DNA from: Hyphomicrobiales bacterium
Lineage (GTDB): Bacteria > Pseudomonadota > Alphaproteobacteria > Rhizobiales > Xanthobacteraceae
Reading direction: 5' to 3'
Length of the DNA stretch: 64,000 nucleotides
Assembly: GCA_021732215.1 (NCBI GenBank)
Contig: JAKFVL010000011.1
Span: 46,520 to 110,519, forward strand
The translations under genes and the position numbers were made by a program. Positions 9,572-17,454 of the stretch are shown here, piece after piece (position 1 is the first letter of the stretch; every line of letters starts with the position of its first letter). The notes beneath the pieces are model-generated. The model was given only the letters and a program-made list of their open reading frames with translations. It searched no databases and had not been told where the DNA came from.

Positions 9572-10567
9572 ATGCGCATTCACAGGCTTTTGCTAAAATC
9601 TTTACTTGCGATGGCGGCTGCGGGATTGCTCGCAGGACTCAATCCTGCATCGGCGCAGCAAGCCTTTCCGTCGCGCCCGATTACACTGATCGTTCCGGCC
9701 GCGGCCGGCGGCCCGACCGACGCGGTGGGGCGCATGATCGGCGATTCGATGAGCTCGACGCTCGGCCAGCAAGTGATCGTCGAGAACGTCGGCGGCGCGG
9801 GCGGCACCATCGGTATGGCGCGCGTCGCGAAATCTCCGGCGGACGGCTATACGGTTGCGGTCTGGCACATCGCGCAATCCACCGCACCGGCGCTTTATGA
9901 CAATCTGCGCTACAGCGTCATTGAGGATTTTGACTCGATCGGGCGCATCGCCGACGTGCCGATGACGCTGGTCAGCAAATCCGACCTCGCCGTGAACGAT
10001 GCCGCGGCATTGATTGCGTGGATGAAAGAGAAGCAGGGCGCGGCAACCTACGCCCATGCCGGTATCGGCTCGGCGTCGCATCTTTGCGCTCTGATGCTGA
10101 TGAGCGCGACCGGCGCCAAGATGACCGCGGTCTCTTATCGCGGCACCGGTCCGGCAATGAACGACCTGATCGGCAAACAGTTCGACATGATGTGCGACCA
10201 GACCACCGGCACGACCAACCAGATCAAGGCCGGGACGATCAAGGGCTACGCCGTCACCACGCCGAAGCGGCTAAAAGTTCTCCCCGAACTGCCGACTCTG
10301 GACGAAGTGGGCATCAAGGGTTTCGAGGTTGCAGCCTGGCACGCAATGTGGGCGCCGAAAGGGCTGCCGGCAGATGTCGCCGCCAAGCTCAACGCCGCCC
10401 TGCGAACTGCATTGAAGGATCAGAAGGTGATCGATCGGCTGGCAGCCCTGGGCATCGAGCCGGTCAGCGACGACAAGGCTACGCCTCAAGCGCTGAAATC
10501 GCACCTCACCGCCGAGGTCGAGAAATGGAGCAAGGTCATCAAGGCCGCCGGCGCAAAGGCCGAGTAA
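9572..10567 (+). CDS. Tripartite tricarboxylate transporter substrate-binding protein (Bug/TctC family)
   Basis: A 331-residue periplasmic binding protein. The signal peptide covers about the first 28 residues, ending ASAQQ. The mature part begins FPSRPITLIVPAAAGGPTDAVGRM, the typical Bug-family opening, and continues with the GGAGGTIG ligand-loop region. These proteins bind dicarboxylates, tricarboxylates or aromatic acids. No TctA or TctB membrane gene is next to it, so it is an orphan binding protein, which is common in this family. Strong ribosome site GAGGGAGGA before the ATG. It probably shares a transcript with the tartrate dehydrogenase gene. Confidence 0.93.
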   Translation: MRIHRLLLKSLLAMAAAGLLAGLNPASAQQAFPSRPITLIVPAAAGGPTDAVGRMIGDSMSSTLGQQVIVENVGGAGGTIGMARVAKSPADGYTVAVWHIAQSTAPALYDNLRYSVIEDFDSIGRIADVPMTLVSKSDLAVNDAAALIAWMKEKQGAATYAHAGIGSASHLCALMLMSATGAKMTAVSYRGTGPAMNDLIGKQFDMMCDQTTGTTNQIKAGTIKGYAVTTPKRLKVLPELPTLDEVGIKGFEVAAWHAMWAPKGLPADVAAKLNAALRTALKDQKVIDRLAALGIEPVSDDKATPQALKSHLTAEVEKWSKVIKAAGAKAE

Positions 10568-10588
10568 TATGACATAGGTCGCGAGCAG

Positions 10589-10616
10589 CCCCGGCTCGTG
10601 CGCGATCGAGCCGGGG
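10589..10616 (+). terminator. GC-rich hairpin after the TctC-type gene
   Basis: A perfect 10-bp stem (CCCCGGCTCG / CGAGCCGGGG) with an 8-base loop, starting 22 bp after the stop codon. No T-run follows, so it may be a transcript 3' stabiliser or a Rho-independent terminator of the tailless kind. Confidence 0.55.
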
Positions 10617-10684
10617 ACCGGTAGCGCCGCGCCTCCAGTTGTGACAAGGGTGTTGCACAAGAATACCGTCGCGGAGAAACGCCG

Positions 10685-11854
10685 ATGCAAAGCCCGGCCC
10701 TGAACGTCCCCACACCTGCCTATCTCGCCGACGAAGAGTTCGGCATGTTCGCCAGCTCGGTGAAGAAGTTTCTCGACGAGCATGCGCCGCAGAAGAAGCT
10801 CGACCAATGGCGGCGCGACGGCGTCGTCGAGCGCGACCTGTGGACCAAGGCCGGCGCGGCAGGACTGCTCGGTCTCTCGACATCCGACACATACGGCGGC
10901 GTTGGCGGCGACTTCCGCCACGAGGCGGTGCTGGTCGAAGAAACCAGCAAACGCGGACTCGATGCCTGGGGCGTCTCGCTGCACAATGGCATTGTGATGC
11001 CTTACATCGAGGCTTATGGCTCGGAGGAGCAGAAGAAGAAGTGGCTGCCGAAGCTGACGAGCGGCGAATACGTGTCTGCGATCGCCATGACCGAACCGGG
11101 CGCGGGTTCCGACCTGCAAGGCGTGAAGACCACTGCCACCCGCCAGGGCAATCAGTACACCATCAACGGCTCCAAGACTTTCATTACCAACGGCCAGACC
11201 GCGAACTTCATTCTCGTCGTCGCCAAGACCGATCCGAAGCAGGGCGCCAAGGGCACTTCGCTGATCGTTGTCGAGACCGATGACGTGGAGGGGTTCGAGC
11301 GCGGGCGTAATCTCGACAAGGTCGGGCTGGAAGCCGCTGATACGTCGGAGCTTTTCTTCAATGATGTGCGCGTGCCGACGTCGAACCTGCTCGGCAGCGA
11401 CGAGGGCCGCGGCTTCTATCAACTGATGGAAAAGCTGCCGCAGGAGCGGCTCCTCATCGCCGTGCAGGCGATCGCCATGATCGAGCGCGCGCTCGAAGTC
11501 ACCATCGCTTATGTCAAGGAGCGCAAGGCGTTCGGGCGCGCGGTGTTCGACAACCAGACCGTGCAATTCAAGCTCGCCGAGTGCAAGACCAGAGCCACCG
11601 TCGCGCGCGTCTTCGTCGATCACTGCATCGGGCAGCACCTCGAAGGCAGACTCGACGCCGCCACCGCATCGATGGCGAAGTACTGGCTCACCGACCTGCA
11701 AGGTCAGATCGTCGACGAATGCCTGCAGCTTCATGGCGGCTACGGCTACATGGACGAGTACGAGATCGCCCGCATGTACAAGGACGCGCGCGTCTCCCGC
11801 ATCTACGGCGGCACCAACGAGATCATGAAGGTGCTCATTTCCCGTACAATCTGA
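10685..11854 (+). CDS. Acyl-CoA dehydrogenase
   Basis: A 389-residue FAD enzyme introducing the alpha-beta double bond into acyl-CoA. It shows AMTEPGAGSDLQGVKTTA (FAD and substrate loop), NGSKTFITNG, and C-terminal LHGGYGYMDEYEIARMYKDAR plus IYGGTNEIMK. The position that carries the catalytic Glu in medium-chain enzymes (YEGT) is Gly here, as in the long-chain and isovaleryl-CoA branch, where the base sits on an earlier helix; the Glu of LPQERL is the candidate. Substrate length is therefore uncertain but long or branched acyl-CoA is favoured. The weakly defined start is ATG 10685, preceded by a GGAG within GCGGAGAAACGCCG. Confidence 0.93.
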   Translation: MQSPALNVPTPAYLADEEFGMFASSVKKFLDEHAPQKKLDQWRRDGVVERDLWTKAGAAGLLGLSTSDTYGGVGGDFRHEAVLVEETSKRGLDAWGVSLHNGIVMPYIEAYGSEEQKKKWLPKLTSGEYVSAIAMTEPGAGSDLQGVKTTATRQGNQYTINGSKTFITNGQTANFILVVAKTDPKQGAKGTSLIVVETDDVEGFERGRNLDKVGLEAADTSELFFNDVRVPTSNLLGSDEGRGFYQLMEKLPQERLLIAVQAIAMIERALEVTIAYVKERKAFGRAVFDNQTVQFKLAECKTRATVARVFVDHCIGQHLEGRLDAATASMAKYWLTDLQGQIVDECLQLHGGYGYMDEYEIARMYKDARVSRIYGGTNEIMKVLISRTI

Positions 11855-11944
11855 TGTCCGGGACTGGTTCTTCTCGCGCAGAACTCGTCGTAAAGCTGTA
11901 ACAAGTGGTTCATAAGCATTTGAGCTTAACGGACTCAGTTGCGT

Positions 11945-13327
11945 ATGACGATGTGGCCCCGGCTTGCGGCGTTACTGTTGATCGGACTCTGCGCGGCAAG
12001 CCCGGCGCGTGGCCAGTCCGTGGCCGATCTGCCGCCGAGACCGTCGATTTCATCGTCCCTGCCCGGCAGCGGCGATCCGTATGGCGCCCGCGCATGGCTT
12101 GCGCAGCATGGCGTCGTGTTCGGCATCATCCTCACCGAGGACGTTTTTTCCAATCTCCAGGGCGGGTTGCGGCGGGCAACCATTACGTCCGGGAAGCTCG
12201 AGACCATTGTCGGCGTTGATCTGGAGAAACTTGCTGGCGTGAAGGGCCTCACGGCCTACACCAATATCCTGCAGCTTCACGGCAGCCGCGGGCCAGGCCG
12301 CGAACTGATCGGCAATCTGAATACGATTTCGAACATCGAGGCATTGCCGACCACACGCCTGTCCGAACTCTGGCTCGAGCAATCGTTCTGGGACGGCAAG
12401 GCTTTTCTGCGCGCAGGACAACTGGTGGTCGATACCGAGTTTCTGTTCAGCCGCTACTTCTCGTTCTTTATCTCGAGCGACTGGCCGACCAATCCGGCGG
12501 TGAATATTCCGAGCGGCGGCGCAGCCTACCCGCTTTCGACGCCCGGCATTCGCCTGAAAATCGATCCGACGCCGCAGACAACCTTTCTGCTCTCGGTGCT
12601 CAATGGAGACCCGGCAGGTCCGGGCGTCAACGATCCGGAATTGCGCAACCGCTACGGGCTGAATTTCCGCGTCAAGGATCCGCCGTTCGTGATTGCCGAG
12701 GGACAATACCGCTACAACGAATCGCCGAAGGCGAAGGGGCTGGCCGGCGGAATTCGCCTCGGCGGCTGGCATCATTTCGGGAGGTTCGACGACCAGCGCC
12801 TCGACATCAACGGCCTCTCGCTGGCCAATCCCTTCTCGTCGGGCGTAGCGCGCAGGTTTCGCGGCAACAGCGGCATCTATGCGGTGATCGACCAGCAGCT
12901 CTATCGGCCGCAGGGCGGCGACGCCAATTCCGGGATTCTCCTGTTTGGCCGGGTCTCCGCAAGCCCCGGCGATCGCAACCTGTCGGACTTCTACGTCGAT
13001 GGCGGATTGATTTTCAATGGACTGATCCCTGCCCGGCCCGACGATGCGTTTGGCGTATCGTTTCTCTACACGCACATTTCTCCGCGCGTCCGCGGCTTCG
13101 ACGCCGACACGATCCTGTTCAGGAATTTGCTGACGCCGCTGCACGGCTATGAGCTTTCGTTCGAAGCCAATTATTCGGTTTCGATCGTGCCGGGCTGGAC
13201 GGTGCAGCCGATGTTCGCGTTCGTCAAAAACCCCGGCGGAAATATCCAGAACCCGCTCAGTCCCGTTCCGGGAGAGCGGATCAAGGACGCCACGCTGATC
13301 GGCGCACGCAGCGTCATCCGGTACTAG
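11945..13327 (+). CDS. Carbohydrate-selective porin, OprB family
   Basis: A 460-residue outer-membrane protein. An N-terminal signal peptide (LAALLLIGLCAASPARGQS) is followed by a beta-rich sequence with alternating aromatic residues. The N-part around WLAQHGVVFGIILTEDVFSN and the segment with ELWLEQSFWDGKAFLRAGQLVVDTEF are OprB-like, and the last residues (GARSVIRY) end in an aromatic as expected for a barrel. It should let sugars or other small solutes through the outer membrane. TTG 11939 precedes ATG 11945; I chose the ATG. It stands alone; the preceding gene stop is 90 bp away. Confidence 0.85.
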   Translation: MTMWPRLAALLLIGLCAASPARGQSVADLPPRPSISSSLPGSGDPYGARAWLAQHGVVFGIILTEDVFSNLQGGLRRATITSGKLETIVGVDLEKLAGVKGLTAYTNILQLHGSRGPGRELIGNLNTISNIEALPTTRLSELWLEQSFWDGKAFLRAGQLVVDTEFLFSRYFSFFISSDWPTNPAVNIPSGGAAYPLSTPGIRLKIDPTPQTTFLLSVLNGDPAGPGVNDPELRNRYGLNFRVKDPPFVIAEGQYRYNESPKAKGLAGGIRLGGWHHFGRFDDQRLDINGLSLANPFSSGVARRFRGNSGIYAVIDQQLYRPQGGDANSGILLFGRVSASPGDRNLSDFYVDGGLIFNGLIPARPDDAFGVSFLYTHISPRVRGFDADTILFRNLLTPLHGYELSFEANYSVSIVPGWTVQPMFAFVKNPGGNIQNPLSPVPGERIKDATLIGARSVIRY

Positions 13328-13330
13328 GTC

Positions 13331-13360
13331 CCAAAAGCAAAAGACCGCCTCGCGGCGGTC
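13331..13360 (-). terminator. Rho-independent terminator after tRNA-Gly
   Basis: Read on the minus strand, a 7-bp stem GACCGCC/GGCGGTC with a 4-base loop is followed by TTTTGCTTTTG. It lies 36 bp downstream of the tRNA gene and just after the convergent porin stop, so the hairpin may serve both. Confidence 0.8.
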
Positions 13361-13395
13361 CTGTGCAAATCCGGCTTGTCTTTTCTAAGTCTTTC

Positions 13396-13470
13396 TGGAG
13401 CGGGCGAAGGGATTCGAACCCTCGACCCCAACCTTGGCAAGGTTGTGCTCTACCCCTGAGCTACACCCGC
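13396..13470 (-). tRNA. tRNA-Gly (anticodon GCC)
   Basis: The minus strand reads GCGGGTGTAGCTCAGGGGTA at the 5' end and GGTTCGAATCCC in the T arm. The acceptor stem pairs over 7 bp with one G-U pair, the anticodon stem AACCT/AGGTT frames a GCC anticodon, the discriminator is U, and the CCA end is encoded. Length 75 nt. Confidence 0.97.
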
Positions 13471-13677
13471 ATCCGAGAGACAACGGACAATGGCCCGCCG
13501 GAGGGGTGTCGTATGCCAAATGCGGCGGGTGAATGCAACAGCGGGGGCGTTAACCGGAACCCCCGGCGGCGTTACCATTCGTCTCAACAGGGCGATTGCA
13601 AAACGCCCGTCCGAGCGCCATTTAGGGCGAGAACGTGCTAGAATGCCCCTACATAGCCAGAAATCGAAGAGGATCGC

Positions 13678-14598
13678 GTGACCATACTTGAACAGGGCGG
13701 CGGTACACCCGCGCCAGTCCCAACCGACCTCATCAAGGACACGACCACGCAAACTTTCGTCAAGGACGTGATCGAGGAATCGAAGCGACAGCCCGTGCTG
13801 ATCGACTTCTGGGCGCCATGGTGCGGGCCCTGCCGTCAGTTGACGCCCATTCTCGAGAAGGCGGTGCGTGCGGCCAAGGGCAAGGTGAAGCTCGTCAAAA
13901 TGAACATCGACGAGCACCCGCAGATCCCGGGCCAGATGGGCATTCAGTCGATCCCGGCCGTGATCGCCTTTGCCAACGGCCAGCCTGCCGACGGCTTCAT
14001 GGGCGCGGTGCCGGAGAGTCAAGTCACCGCCTTCATCGACAAGCTGACCAAGGGCATGCCGGCGCCGGGCGACGGCATTGCTGAAATCCTGAACGAGGCC
14101 GACGCTGCGTTCGCCGCCGGCGATCCCGCGACCGCAGCCTCGGTCTATGCCGAAGTGCTCGGCATCGACGCCACCAACATTCCGGCGCTCGCCGGTCTCG
14201 CCCGTTGTTACGCGCAAACCGGCGCCTTCGAACAGGCCAAGCAGACGCTGGCGATGGTGCCTGAATCGAAGCGCGAAGACGCGGCGGTGAAGGCCGTGCA
14301 GGCGATGATCGACCTCGCCGAACAGGCGCAATCGCTCGGCCCGGTGACGGAACTGGAACAGAAAGTCGCCGCCAATCCGCTCGATCATCAGGCGCGCTTC
14401 GACCTGGCCGTTGCGCTCAATGCCGCGGGCAAACGCGCGGAAGCCACCACGCACCTGCTTGATATCGTCAAGCGGGACCGCAAGTGGAACGACGACGGCG
14501 CGCGCAAGCAACTGATCCAGTTTTTTGAAGCGTGGGGCGGCGCCGACGATGCAACCACTGAGGGGCGCAAGCGGTTATCGACCGTCCTGTTTTCGTAA
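13678..14598 (+). CDS. Thioredoxin-TPR co-chaperone (YbbN/CnoX family)
   Basis: A 306-residue cytoplasmic protein. Residues about 24-130 form a thioredoxin domain with an intact redox motif WCGPC (Cys49 and Cys52), unlike E. coli YbbN, which lacks it. The C-terminal half is a TPR-like helical array (repeats near residues 135-300), as in CnoX chaperedoxins that protect proteins from over-oxidation and pass them to GroEL or DnaK. GTG start with AGAGGA upstream. It is followed 77 bp later by the LON-domain gene, an order often seen in this group of bacteria, suggesting a linked protein quality role, but no pathway is proven here. Confidence 0.92.
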   Translation: MTILEQGGGTPAPVPTDLIKDTTTQTFVKDVIEESKRQPVLIDFWAPWCGPCRQLTPILEKAVRAAKGKVKLVKMNIDEHPQIPGQMGIQSIPAVIAFANGQPADGFMGAVPESQVTAFIDKLTKGMPAPGDGIAEILNEADAAFAAGDPATAASVYAEVLGIDATNIPALAGLARCYAQTGAFEQAKQTLAMVPESKREDAAVKAVQAMIDLAEQAQSLGPVTELEQKVAANPLDHQARFDLAVALNAAGKRAEATTHLLDIVKRDRKWNDDGARKQLIQFFEAWGGADDATTEGRKRLSTVLFS

Positions 14599-14675
14599 AG
14601 CCTCGTTCCGGACGGCGCCGCTTCGGAGTTGGCTGTGACGATTCAATCAATGCTCGACGACGCGCGGGGACGCTG

Positions 14676-15353
14676 ATGCCTATCAATGCCGAGTACCGCG
14701 GGCCGAGCGAACTACCCGAGATTATTCCGGTCTTTCCCCTTCCGGGAGCATTGCTGCTGCCGCGCGGGCAGATGCCGCTGAATATTTTCGAACCGCGCTA
14801 TCTTGAAATGGTCGACGATGCGTTGCGCGACGGCCATCGCCTGATCGGAATGATCCAGCCGGATATGGCCCATTCGCCGAAAGCCGATAAACCTCAACTG
14901 TTCCGCGTCGGCTGCGTCGGCCGTATCACCCAGCTCGCCGAAGCGGGCGACGGCCGATACATCCTCGAACTGACCGGCGTGTCCCGCTTCAAGGTCGTCG
15001 AAGAAAAGACGGTGCTGACGCCGTATCGCCAGTGCAAGGTCGACTTCTATACGTTCGTCGATGACTTCACGGCGCGCAAGGGCGAAGACCAGGTCGACCG
15101 CGAGGCTGTGCTCGAAGCGCTCACCAGCTTTCTCAAGGTCAACGATCTGAAGGTCGATTGGGACGGCGTCGAGAACGCGCCGAACGAAGCGCTGGTCAAC
15201 GCACTGGCGATGATGTCGCCTTACGGCCCCGCGGAAAAGCAGGCGCTGCTCGAGGCGCCCGACCTGAAGACGCGCGCCGAAATCCTGATCGCAGTGACCG
15301 AGATGGACCTTGCCAGGCGCAAGACCAGCGGCAGCGAGCCGCCGCTGCAATAG
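14676..15353 (+). CDS. LON peptidase substrate-binding (N-terminal) domain protein
   Basis: A 225-residue protein made only of the N-terminal substrate-binding domain of Lon, with no ATPase or protease part. Signatures: IPVFPLPGALLLPRGQMPLNIFEPRYLEMVDDAL near the start, then GCVGRITQLAEAGDGRYILELTG. Its role is not known; binding of unfolded or specific peptides is inferred from the domain. GGGGA lies upstream of ATG 14676. A palindromic repeat begins directly after the stop. Confidence 0.93.
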   Translation: MPINAEYRGPSELPEIIPVFPLPGALLLPRGQMPLNIFEPRYLEMVDDALRDGHRLIGMIQPDMAHSPKADKPQLFRVGCVGRITQLAEAGDGRYILELTGVSRFKVVEEKTVLTPYRQCKVDFYTFVDDFTARKGEDQVDREAVLEALTSFLKVNDLKVDWDGVENAPNEALVNALAMMSPYGPAEKQALLEAPDLKTRAEILIAVTEMDLARRKTSGSEPPLQ

Positions 15354-15355
15354 GG

Positions 15356-15402
15356 CCTGATCCCGAAAAGTGGGAACCGGTTTTCGGACAAGATCATGCC
15401 CG
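15356..15402. repeat. Palindromic intergenic repeat, family A, copy 1
   Basis: Contains GTGGGAACCGGTTTTCGGAC and ends in GATCATGCC, partly mirrored by CTGATC at the start. Closely matches the copies at 37422-37470 and 40281-40325. It begins right after the LON-domain stop codon. Confidence 0.8.
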
Positions 15403-15446
15403 AAGACAAATATAGGCAGGTTCAGCCAAAGCGGTCCATGAGCCGG

Positions 15447-15797
15447 TCAGTAGCCCGCGACCGCCAGCGCGACCACGAGACTGAACAGCATCCATCCAAA
15501 ATGACGGCCGCGCGTTGCCCATGCGTTGGCAACGACGGCGGTCGCATACATCACCGCAACCACCACAACGATCCAACGCCGCGCCGGCTCGGACGACATC
15601 GAAGGCGCCGCGAGCAGCAGCACGCCGCCGCAAATCCACGCAACCGTCCCGGCCTGCCAGACCACATGAACCAAGGTTCGAAACCGCGGCGGCTCGATCG
15701 TGATGTGCGCGAACACTTTCGTCTCGCTGAGCACGCCATGAATCAGGGATACCGCGATCGCCAGTACGCCCGCGCTTTGCAGCAAGAGGTCCCGCAT
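15447..15797 (-). CDS. Small membrane protein, four predicted segments
   Basis: I do not recognise a named family. The 116-residue protein starts MRDLLLQSAGVLAIAVSLIH and has four hydrophobic segments, near residues 5-22, 45-65, 70-88 and 95-114. A GGGAG sequence 8 bases upstream supports ATG 15797. It is divergent from a TetR regulator and the gap between them carries two near-identical palindromes, so it is probably the regulated target. A transport or stress role could be guessed from that layout but nothing in the sequence specifies it. Confidence 0.75.
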   Translation of the reverse strand: MRDLLLQSAGVLAIAVSLIHGVLSETKVFAHITIEPPRFRTLVHVVWQAGTVAWICGGVLLLAAPSMSSEPARRWIVVVVAVMYATAVVANAWATRGRHFGWMLFSLVVALAVAGY

Positions 15798-15823
15798 CTG
15801 AAATACTCCCGATCGCGCCGTCC

Positions 15824-15839
15824 ATACAGTACTGTATGG
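15824..15839. promoter_or_regulatory. Palindromic operator, site 1
   Basis: ATACAGTACTGTATGG sits within the perfect 18-bp palindrome CCATACAGTACTGTATGG (15822-15839) between the membrane gene and the TetR gene. It shares ATACAGT-N2-TGTATGG with site 2, so it is a likely TetR-family binding site. Confidence 0.75.
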
Positions 15840-15869
15840 CAACGATGCTCCCTGCGCTGGCGTCTGTCA

Positions 15870-15885
15870 ATACAGTTGTGTATGG
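15870..15885. promoter_or_regulatory. Palindromic operator, site 2
   Basis: ATACAGTTGTGTATGG, 14 of 16 bases identical to site 1 and 46 bp away from it (about four and a half helical turns). It lies 29 bp upstream of the TetR start codon. Confidence 0.72.
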
Positions 15886-15913
15886 TCAGGGCCGCCTGGA
15901 CAACGGAGGATTC

Positions 15914-16456
15914 ATGCCGGCCGATCAACTGTCCGCCAAAGACTGGCTCAGACAGGGTCTCAAAGCGCTGGCCAGGAGCGGCTTCACCGCGCTGAAGGCC
16001 GAACCGCTGGCCAAAGCCATGGGGGTGTCGCGCGGAAGTTTCTACTGGCATTTCGCCGACGTCGATGCCTATCACGCGGCTTTGCTGAAGTACTGGCGCG
16101 AGGTCTCGGCCGAACGGATCATCGCGGATCTCGAGGCCGCGCCCGACGGGGCCGCGCTTCCGCAACTGTTTCGGCGGGCGTTCCATGCGAAACCGCCGGC
16201 CGAAACGGCGATCCGGAGCTGGGCCGCGCACAATCCGGCGGTCCGCAAGGCGGTCGACGCCATCGACACGCGGCGGATGTCATACATAGCAAGCGTGCTG
16301 ATGAAATCGGGATTGCCGGATAGAACGGCACGGGCGCGCGCGCGCGTGCTCTACTGGACGTTCGTCGGCTTCGTGCTGATGGAGAAACCGTTGCGGCAGC
16401 CGCAGCAGGAGGCGGTGATCGATGAGCTGATCCGCTTTGCACAAGCAAAGGAATAG
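15914..16456 (+). CDS. TetR/AcrR family transcriptional regulator
   Basis: A 180-residue repressor-type protein. The N-terminal helix-turn-helix reads about residues 10-55 ([43 protein letters not shown]), with the typical SRGSFYWHF recognition part. The rest is a helical ligand domain with a C-terminal tryptophan/aromatic patch. GGAGGA lies just before ATG 15914. Two palindromes in its upstream gap are the likely operators, so it probably represses itself and the divergent membrane gene. The ligand is unknown. Confidence 0.93.
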   Translation: MPADQLSAKDWLRQGLKALARSGFTALKAEPLAKAMGVSRGSFYWHFADVDAYHAALLKYWREVSAERIIADLEAAPDGAALPQLFRRAFHAKPPAETAIRSWAAHNPAVRKAVDAIDTRRMSYIASVLMKSGLPDRTARARARVLYWTFVGFVLMEKPLRQPQQEAVIDELIRFAQAKE

Positions 16457-16554
16457 TCGCCCGCGCAACGCGCCTGATATTCCATTGCCACCAAACCATG
16501 CTAGAAAATGCAAAACGCCAGGAAGGCACCAAGGAAGGCACAAGGACGGCGCGT

Positions 16555-16752
16555 ATGAACTCATCGACCGAACGGACGGAAAGCCCTGTCGATCCGAAGC
16601 TGCTGGAGATTCTGGTCTGCCCGATGACCAAAGGCCCACTGGAGTTCGACGGCGGACGGCAGGAGCTGATATCCCGTTCAGCGAAACTTGCCTATCCGAT
16701 CCGTGACGGTATCCCGATCATGCTGCCGGAAGAAGCACGCAAGATAGACTGA
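16555..16752 (+). CDS. Trm112 family protein (UPF0434)
   Basis: A 65-residue small zinc-ribbon-like protein. The core [25 protein letters not shown] and [17 protein letters not shown] matches the bacterial Trm112/YcaR group. Only one Cys remains of the usual cysteines, as in many proteobacterial members, so zinc binding is doubtful. In eukaryotes and archaea Trm112 activates methyltransferases; the bacterial role is not settled. Start at ATG 16555 with AAGGA 8 bases before it; ATG 16498 is in frame but adds residues unlike the family. Confidence 0.92.
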   Translation: MNSSTERTESPVDPKLLEILVCPMTKGPLEFDGGRQELISRSAKLAYPIRDGIPIMLPEEARKID

Positions 16753-16801
16753 CAATCCGGCCTCCCCGATTTCAAAAACTCCTTACGAGAAGAAGGCAAC
16801 G

Positions 16802-17428
16802 ATGCTCAAGGTCTGGGGCAGAAACACCTCGTCCAACGTCCAGAAGGTAATGTGGGCGATCGGCGAAATGAGCGTTGCGCATGAACGCATCGACGTCGGC
16901 GGGCCGTTCGGTCAGAACCGGGAGCCTCCCTATCTCGCCATGAACCCCAACGGCGTGGTGCCGACACTGGAAGAAGACGACGGATTCGTGCTGTGGGAAT
17001 CGAACGCCATCGTTCGCTACCTCGCGGCGAAACATGGCGCGGGCTCACTGGAGCCGGCGGACATGCAGACGCGCTTCAGTGCCCAGCGGTGGATGGACTG
17101 GCAGCTCTCGGTCGTCAACGGCGCGATCATTCCTCTGTTCTGGGGACTGGTGCGCACACCGCCGGAAAAACGCGATTTCAATGCGATCGAGGCCAGCAAG
17201 GTCAAGTGTCACGACGCAATGAAGATCATGGACGCGCAGCTCGCAAAGACGCGCTTTCTCGCCGGCGACGAATTCTCATACGGCGACATCCCGGTCGGCC
17301 CGTTCGCATATCGCTACTTCCGTCTGGTGCCGGATCATGCTCCACTGCCGAATGTCGAGCGATGGTACGGCGAGATCAGCGCGCGTCCGATGTTCAAAAA
17401 GCATATTCTGGATATTCCGTTCGTATAG
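16802..17428 (+). CDS. Glutathione S-transferase family protein
   Basis: A 208-residue GST. The N-domain runs LKVWGRNTSSNVQKVMWAIGEMSVAHE, with Ser-Ser-Asn at the glutathione site, then NPNGVVPTLEE and ESNAIVRYLAAKHG; the C-domain has FLAGDEFSYGDIPVGPFAYRYF. This resembles the theta/beta-like group. Unrelated in close detail to the GST at 3629-4297. A GAAGG lies upstream of ATG 16802. Substrate unknown. The next gene starts only 26 bp later. Confidence 0.92.
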   Translation: MLKVWGRNTSSNVQKVMWAIGEMSVAHERIDVGGPFGQNREPPYLAMNPNGVVPTLEEDDGFVLWESNAIVRYLAAKHGAGSLEPADMQTRFSAQRWMDWQLSVVNGAIIPLFWGLVRTPPEKRDFNAIEASKVKCHDAMKIMDAQLAKTRFLAGDEFSYGDIPVGPFAYRYFRLVPDHAPLPNVERWYGEISARPMFKKHILDIPFV

Positions 17429-17454
17429 GGCTTTCCACAAGACGGCGGGCAATC

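Noticed and set aside
10271..11734. 487-codon open frame on the minus strand opposite the acyl-CoA dehydrogenase and TctC-type genes
   Set aside because: Runs across two well-defined genes and their gap, no recognisable motifs, biased composition.
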